Below, in pieces: positions 61,554 to 64,000 of a DNA stretch of 64,000 nucleotides. How positions within the stretch are numbered: position 1 is the stretch's first letter; every line of letters starts with the position of its first letter. The notes beneath the pieces were generated by a model. The model was not told the DNA's origin, ran no database searches, and was given only the letters and a program-made list of their open reading frames with translations. This stretch comes from CAJXMH01 sp964001305. GTDB taxonomy: Bacteria; Bacteroidota; Bacteroidia; Flavobacteriales_E; Vicingaceae. The position numbers and the translations under genes are program-made. The DNA lies in NCBI GenBank assembly GCA_964001305.1, contig CAXFAI010000040.1:1-64000 (forward strand), given 5' to 3'.

Positions 61554-61916
61554 TATTTTATAGTTTTTGTTGTGTGCAGTTTTTATTTTTTCTATCAATT
61601 TAATAGGCAGGGGTGTTAGTTCTAAGTCTCGAAATTCAGAAGTTGTTTGAATTTTAATTAAAGGTCTATTATCCAATGTCAATGCCGTTTCATGCGATTC
61701 GTTAATTCGGTCAATGATTGTTTCTATTGTCCATTTGTATCCTTCAAGCAATTCTTTAATGATAAAATCTGATTTTGAATTTTCGCTAAAACAAGAAATA
61801 TGAAATTTTGGAATTTCCTTCTCATAGACAATCCATTCCCCGTACGATTGTCCTCCTAAGTCGACAAATTCACGTTTTCCTGTCAGTGTCCAATATGTTG
61901 CTATTCGATATTTCAT
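61551..61916 (-). CDS. Small cytosolic protein, unrecognised
   Basis: The start is taken at ATG 61916 (MKYRIATYWTLTGKREFVDLG), 121 aa. A GTG at 61949 inside a palindrome could add 11 residues. No signal peptide. It has beta strands (GEWIVYEKEIPKFHISCFS) and a helix (KWTIETIIDRINESHETAL). No family recognised. A perfect palindrome lies 25 bases upstream. Part of the accessory patch. Confidence 0.55.
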   Translation of the reverse strand: MKYRIATYWTLTGKREFVDLGGQSYGEWIVYEKEIPKFHISCFSENSKSDFIIKELLEGYKWTIETIIDRINESHETALTLDNRPLIKIQTTSEFRDLELTPLPIKLIEKIKTAHNKNYKI

Positions 61917-61940
61917 TTTAATTGCACAAAACAAGTATCT

Positions 61941-61960
61941 ATGTTGCACTAGTGCAACAT
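61941..61960. promoter_or_regulatory. Perfect 20-bp palindrome, candidate operator
   Basis: ATGTTGCACTAGTGCAACAT is perfectly symmetrical. It lies 25 bases before the ATG of the 121 aa gene, where an operator would be expected. The half-site TGTTGCACT recurs at 62062-62070. It lacks the loop of an RNA hairpin, which favours a dimeric protein site or a recombination site. Confidence 0.5.
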
Positions 61961-62006
61961 ATATCTTTTATAGGTTGAATGTATGTTTTTATAGTTAATG
62001 TTTTTT

Positions 62007-62021
62007 ATATCAGAGTGATAT
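62007..62021. repeat. Short inverted repeat upstream of the BNR-repeat gene
   Basis: ATATCA (62007-62012) and TGATAT (62016-62021) are separated by GAG. It lies in the 283-base spacer between the palindrome and the next gene. The remainder of that spacer (to 62232) shows no gene and no clear promoter; AGGCT...AGCCT near 62185-62208 is another weak repeat. Confidence 0.4.
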
Positions 62022-62232
62022 CCGTTATTAAACGACAAATAAGCGTTTGCAATCGTGTAATTGTTGCACTCTTTCATCACCCGCTTTTCATCTTAAATTT
62101 TCATTTCACAAAATACTCATTTCCGCTTACATCAACATCCTCAAAAACTAGGTTTCCAAAAACAGCTTTTTAGTTTTATTTTTAGGCTCCTTTTAAGGCC
62201 TCAGCCTCATTTTAAGAACTAAAACTCACCCT

Positions 62233-64000
62233 ATGAAATCTAAATTTCTTCTATCCTTTTTACTTGTTTTTTGCTTTTCTTTTGGCTCACAGGCTCAAAA
62301 GAAAAAAGAAGCTGCCGATGACTATTGGCTTAATGCGAAGTCCTTAAGTGGCTTAAAATTTCGAAACATTGGTCCTGCCTTAACTTCGGGTCGTGTTGCA
62401 GATATTGCGGTAAACCCCAACAACTTTAACGAATATTATGTAGCGGTAGCTTCCGGTGGTGTTTGGAAAACCACCAACCACGGTGTCACTTTTCAACCCA
62501 TTTTCGATGGACAAGGTTCTTATTCCATTGGTTGCATAACCATTGATCCCAATCAGTCAAGTACCATTTGGGTAGGTACTGGGGAAAACAACAACCAACG
62601 CTCAGTAGGTTATGGCGATGGTGTTTACAAATCTACCGATGGCGGCAAAAGTTGGAAAAACATGGGCTTGAAAGAATCGGAGCACATTTCAAAAATTATT
62701 GTAGACCCCAGAAACTCCAATGTGGTTTATGTAGCGGCTTATGGTCCGCTTTGGTCTGAAGGTGGCGAGCGTGGAATATACAAAACCACCGATGGAGGAG
62801 AAACGTGGAAGCAAATTCATTTTGTTTCTAAACACAGCGGAACTGCTGATTTGGTGATGGATCCTAGCAATCCGGATATTTTGTATGAAGCAGTGCATCA
62901 AAGAAGACGGCATGTGTTTACTTACATTGGTGGAGGGGAAGAAAGTACCGTGTATAAAACCACTGATGGAGGTGCTACTTGGAATGAATCAAAAAGTGGT
63001 TTACCGAGCGGAAAAATGGGGCGTGTAGGTTTGGCTGTTTCACCTGCCGATGCCAATGTGGTGTATGCCATTGTAGAAGCGGAAGGAGAAGGAAAGGGCT
63101 TTTACCGTTCCAACAACAAAGGCGCTACTTGGGAGAAACAAGGTAAGCATAGTACTTCGGGAAATTATTACCAAGAAATTATTTGCGATCCGCATGATGT
63201 AGATAAAATCTTCAGCATGGACACTTGGCTGCAGCACAGTGAAGATGGAGGAAAAACTTTTGTAAAAACAGGAGAGAGTAACAAACATGTTGACAATCAT
63301 TGCATTTGGATAAACCCCAACAATACCGACCATTGGATTGTGGGTTGCGATGGTGGGCTTTATGAAACATACGACCATGCCAAAACTTGGGAATACAAAA
63401 CAAATTTGCCCATTACACAGTTTTACAAAGTCTCGGTAGATTATGACAAACCTTTTTACAATGTGTTTGGTGGAACGCAAGACAACAATTCCCAAGGCGG
63501 ACCTTCTAGAACGATTAACAATGCGGGAATTTTAAATTCCGATTGGTACATAACCGTAGGCGGTGATGGCTATGAAACCCAAGTTGACCCGACTAATCCC
63601 AACATCATTTATGCGCAATGGCAATACGGTGGTCTGGTGCGTTACGATCGTCAGTCTGGGGAGCGCATAGGCATAAAACCACAACCCGGAAAAGGGGAGG
63701 CAGCTTACCGTTGGAATTGGGATTCTCCTTTGTTGATTTCTCCGCATGACCCAAAAACCTTGTTTTTCTGTGCCAATAAAGTGTTTAAAACCACTGATCG
63801 TGGAAATAGCTGGCAAACCATTTCACCGGACTTAACACGTCAAATTGACCGAAATCAATTAAAAGTAATGGGAGAAATTCAATCGCCAGATGTGGTGATG
63901 AAAAACAAATCAACTACCATTTATGGAAATATCGTCGCTTTTGATCAGTCGCCAATTAATGCCAATTTATTGTATGCAGGAACGGATGATGGTTTGATTC
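62233..64000 (+). CDS. Secreted BNR/YVTN-repeat (sortilin-like) protein, 5' part
   Basis: The frame runs from ATG 62233 to the window end without a stop (589 codons seen). A signal peptide (KFLLSFLLVFCFSFGSQAQ) is followed by repeated Asp-box motifs such as YKSTDGGKSWKNMG, YKTTDGGETWKQI, YKTTDGGATWNES and FKTTDRGNSWQTI. This is a beta-propeller of the kind called WD40/YVTN/BNR-like or VPS10-like glycosyl hydrolase. LKFRNIGPALTSGRVADIAV is the usual opening. Full members are about 1,000 residues, so about half is missing. Codons end in C or G more often than in neighbouring genes. Confidence 0.85.
   Translation, partial: MKSKFLLSFLLVFCFSFGSQAQKKKEAADDYWLNAKSLSGLKFRNIGPALTSGRVADIAVNPNNFNEYYVAVASGGVWKTTNHGVTFQPIFDGQGSYSIGCITIDPNQSSTIWVGTGENNNQRSVGYGDGVYKSTDGGKSWKNMGLKESEHISKIIVDPRNSNVVYVAAYGPLWSEGGERGIYKTTDGGETWKQIHFVSKHSGTADLVMDPSNPDILYEAVHQRRRHVFTYIGGGEESTVYKTTDGGATWNESKSGLPSGKMGRVGLAVSPADANVVYAIVEAEGEGKGFYRSNNKGATWEKQGKHSTSGNYYQEIICDPHDVDKIFSMDTWLQHSEDGGKTFVKTGESNKHVDNHCIWINPNNTDHWIVGCDGGLYETYDHAKTWEYKTNLPITQFYKVSVDYDKPFYNVFGGTQDNNSQGGPSRTINNAGILNSDWYITVGGDGYETQVDPTNPNIIYAQWQYGGLVRYDRQSGERIGIKPQPGKGEAAYRWNWDSPLLISPHDPKTLFFCANKVFKTTDRGNSWQTISPDLTRQIDRNQLKVMGEIQSPDVVMKNKSTTIYGNIVAFDQSPINANLLYAGTDDGLI

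Noticed and set aside
61979..62173. 64 aa plus-strand reading frame
   Set aside because: AT-rich spacer sequence with no start context or homology-like pattern.
59669..62232. Prophage or insertion sequence
   Set aside because: No transposase, integrase or phage structural gene could be read, and no terminal repeats with target duplication were found.
63040..63495. Long minus-strand reading frames under the BNR gene
   Set aside because: The plus-strand frame has a signal peptide and repeated Asp-box motifs; the opposite frames are a by-product of its codon bias.

Overview
The window is a 64 kb stretch of a low-GC chromosome from a member of the Bacteroidota, most likely of the Flavobacteriales. 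This rests on four kinds of evidence: the order carA-eno-gltA; two secreted proteins ending in a type IX secretion sorting domain; a short (287 aa) primary sigma factor; and few Shine-Dalgarno sites, with -7 boxes that resemble TAnnTTTG instead. It also has bshA (bacillithiol synthesis), mutL followed by rhomboids, SPOR and DUF1573 proteins, and TPM/LemA genes. No phage, transposase, CRISPR array or rRNA operon was seen. Coding density is high and no gene-free stretch exceeds 300 bases.

Layout. 1-6.2 kb (+): carA (partial), eno, gltA, a UbiD-family decarboxylase and a BamA-like barrel protein. 6.3-15.7 kb (-): DUF1573 protein, S41 protease, two SPOR-domain envelope proteins, a DUF4919-like protein overlapping an NhaC antiporter, rluE and a pterin dehydratase. 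15.8-21 kb (+): htpG, then lemA-TPM-TPM, then a PrsW-like membrane protease. 21-28.2 kb: primary sigma factor, a DnaJ/TerB protein, three rhomboid proteases, mutL and a small membrane protein. 28.3-32.6 kb (+): a GH3/beta-lactamase fusion overlapping bshA, then tRNA-Arg. 32.6-40.3 kb (-): two T9SS cargo proteins, small membrane proteins, an aspartyl hydroxylase-like enzyme and a secreted endonuclease/phosphatase. 40.4-44.4 kb (-): tRNA-Leu, a histidine kinase with its response regulator, and tRNA-Lys with a decayed duplicate of its 3' end. 44.5-59.7 kb: housekeeping metabolism (SDR, aroK, phosphoribosyltransferase, TPMT, rlmD, rocD, a long-form GAPDH, degP, dapF, DUF3667, saccharopine-dehydrogenase-like, DUF2079). 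59.7-62.2 kb: a small accessory patch of unrecognised genes separated by inverted repeats. 62.2-64 kb (+): the start of a BNR/YVTN-repeat secreted protein of higher GC, cut by the window end.

Functional themes are envelope maintenance and proteolysis (S41, DegP, three rhomboids, PrsW, SPOR proteins, BamA-like, GH3/beta-lactamase), central carbon metabolism, and lysine/ornithine/bacillithiol chemistry. The least explained parts are the accessory patch with its perfect 20-bp palindrome, the internally duplicated SPOR protein at 10.5-12 kb, and the tRNA-Lys relic. I did not find a clearly new multi-gene system. The 59.7-62.2 kb patch is the best place to look for something undescribed. All family names come from reading the translations by eye, without database searches.
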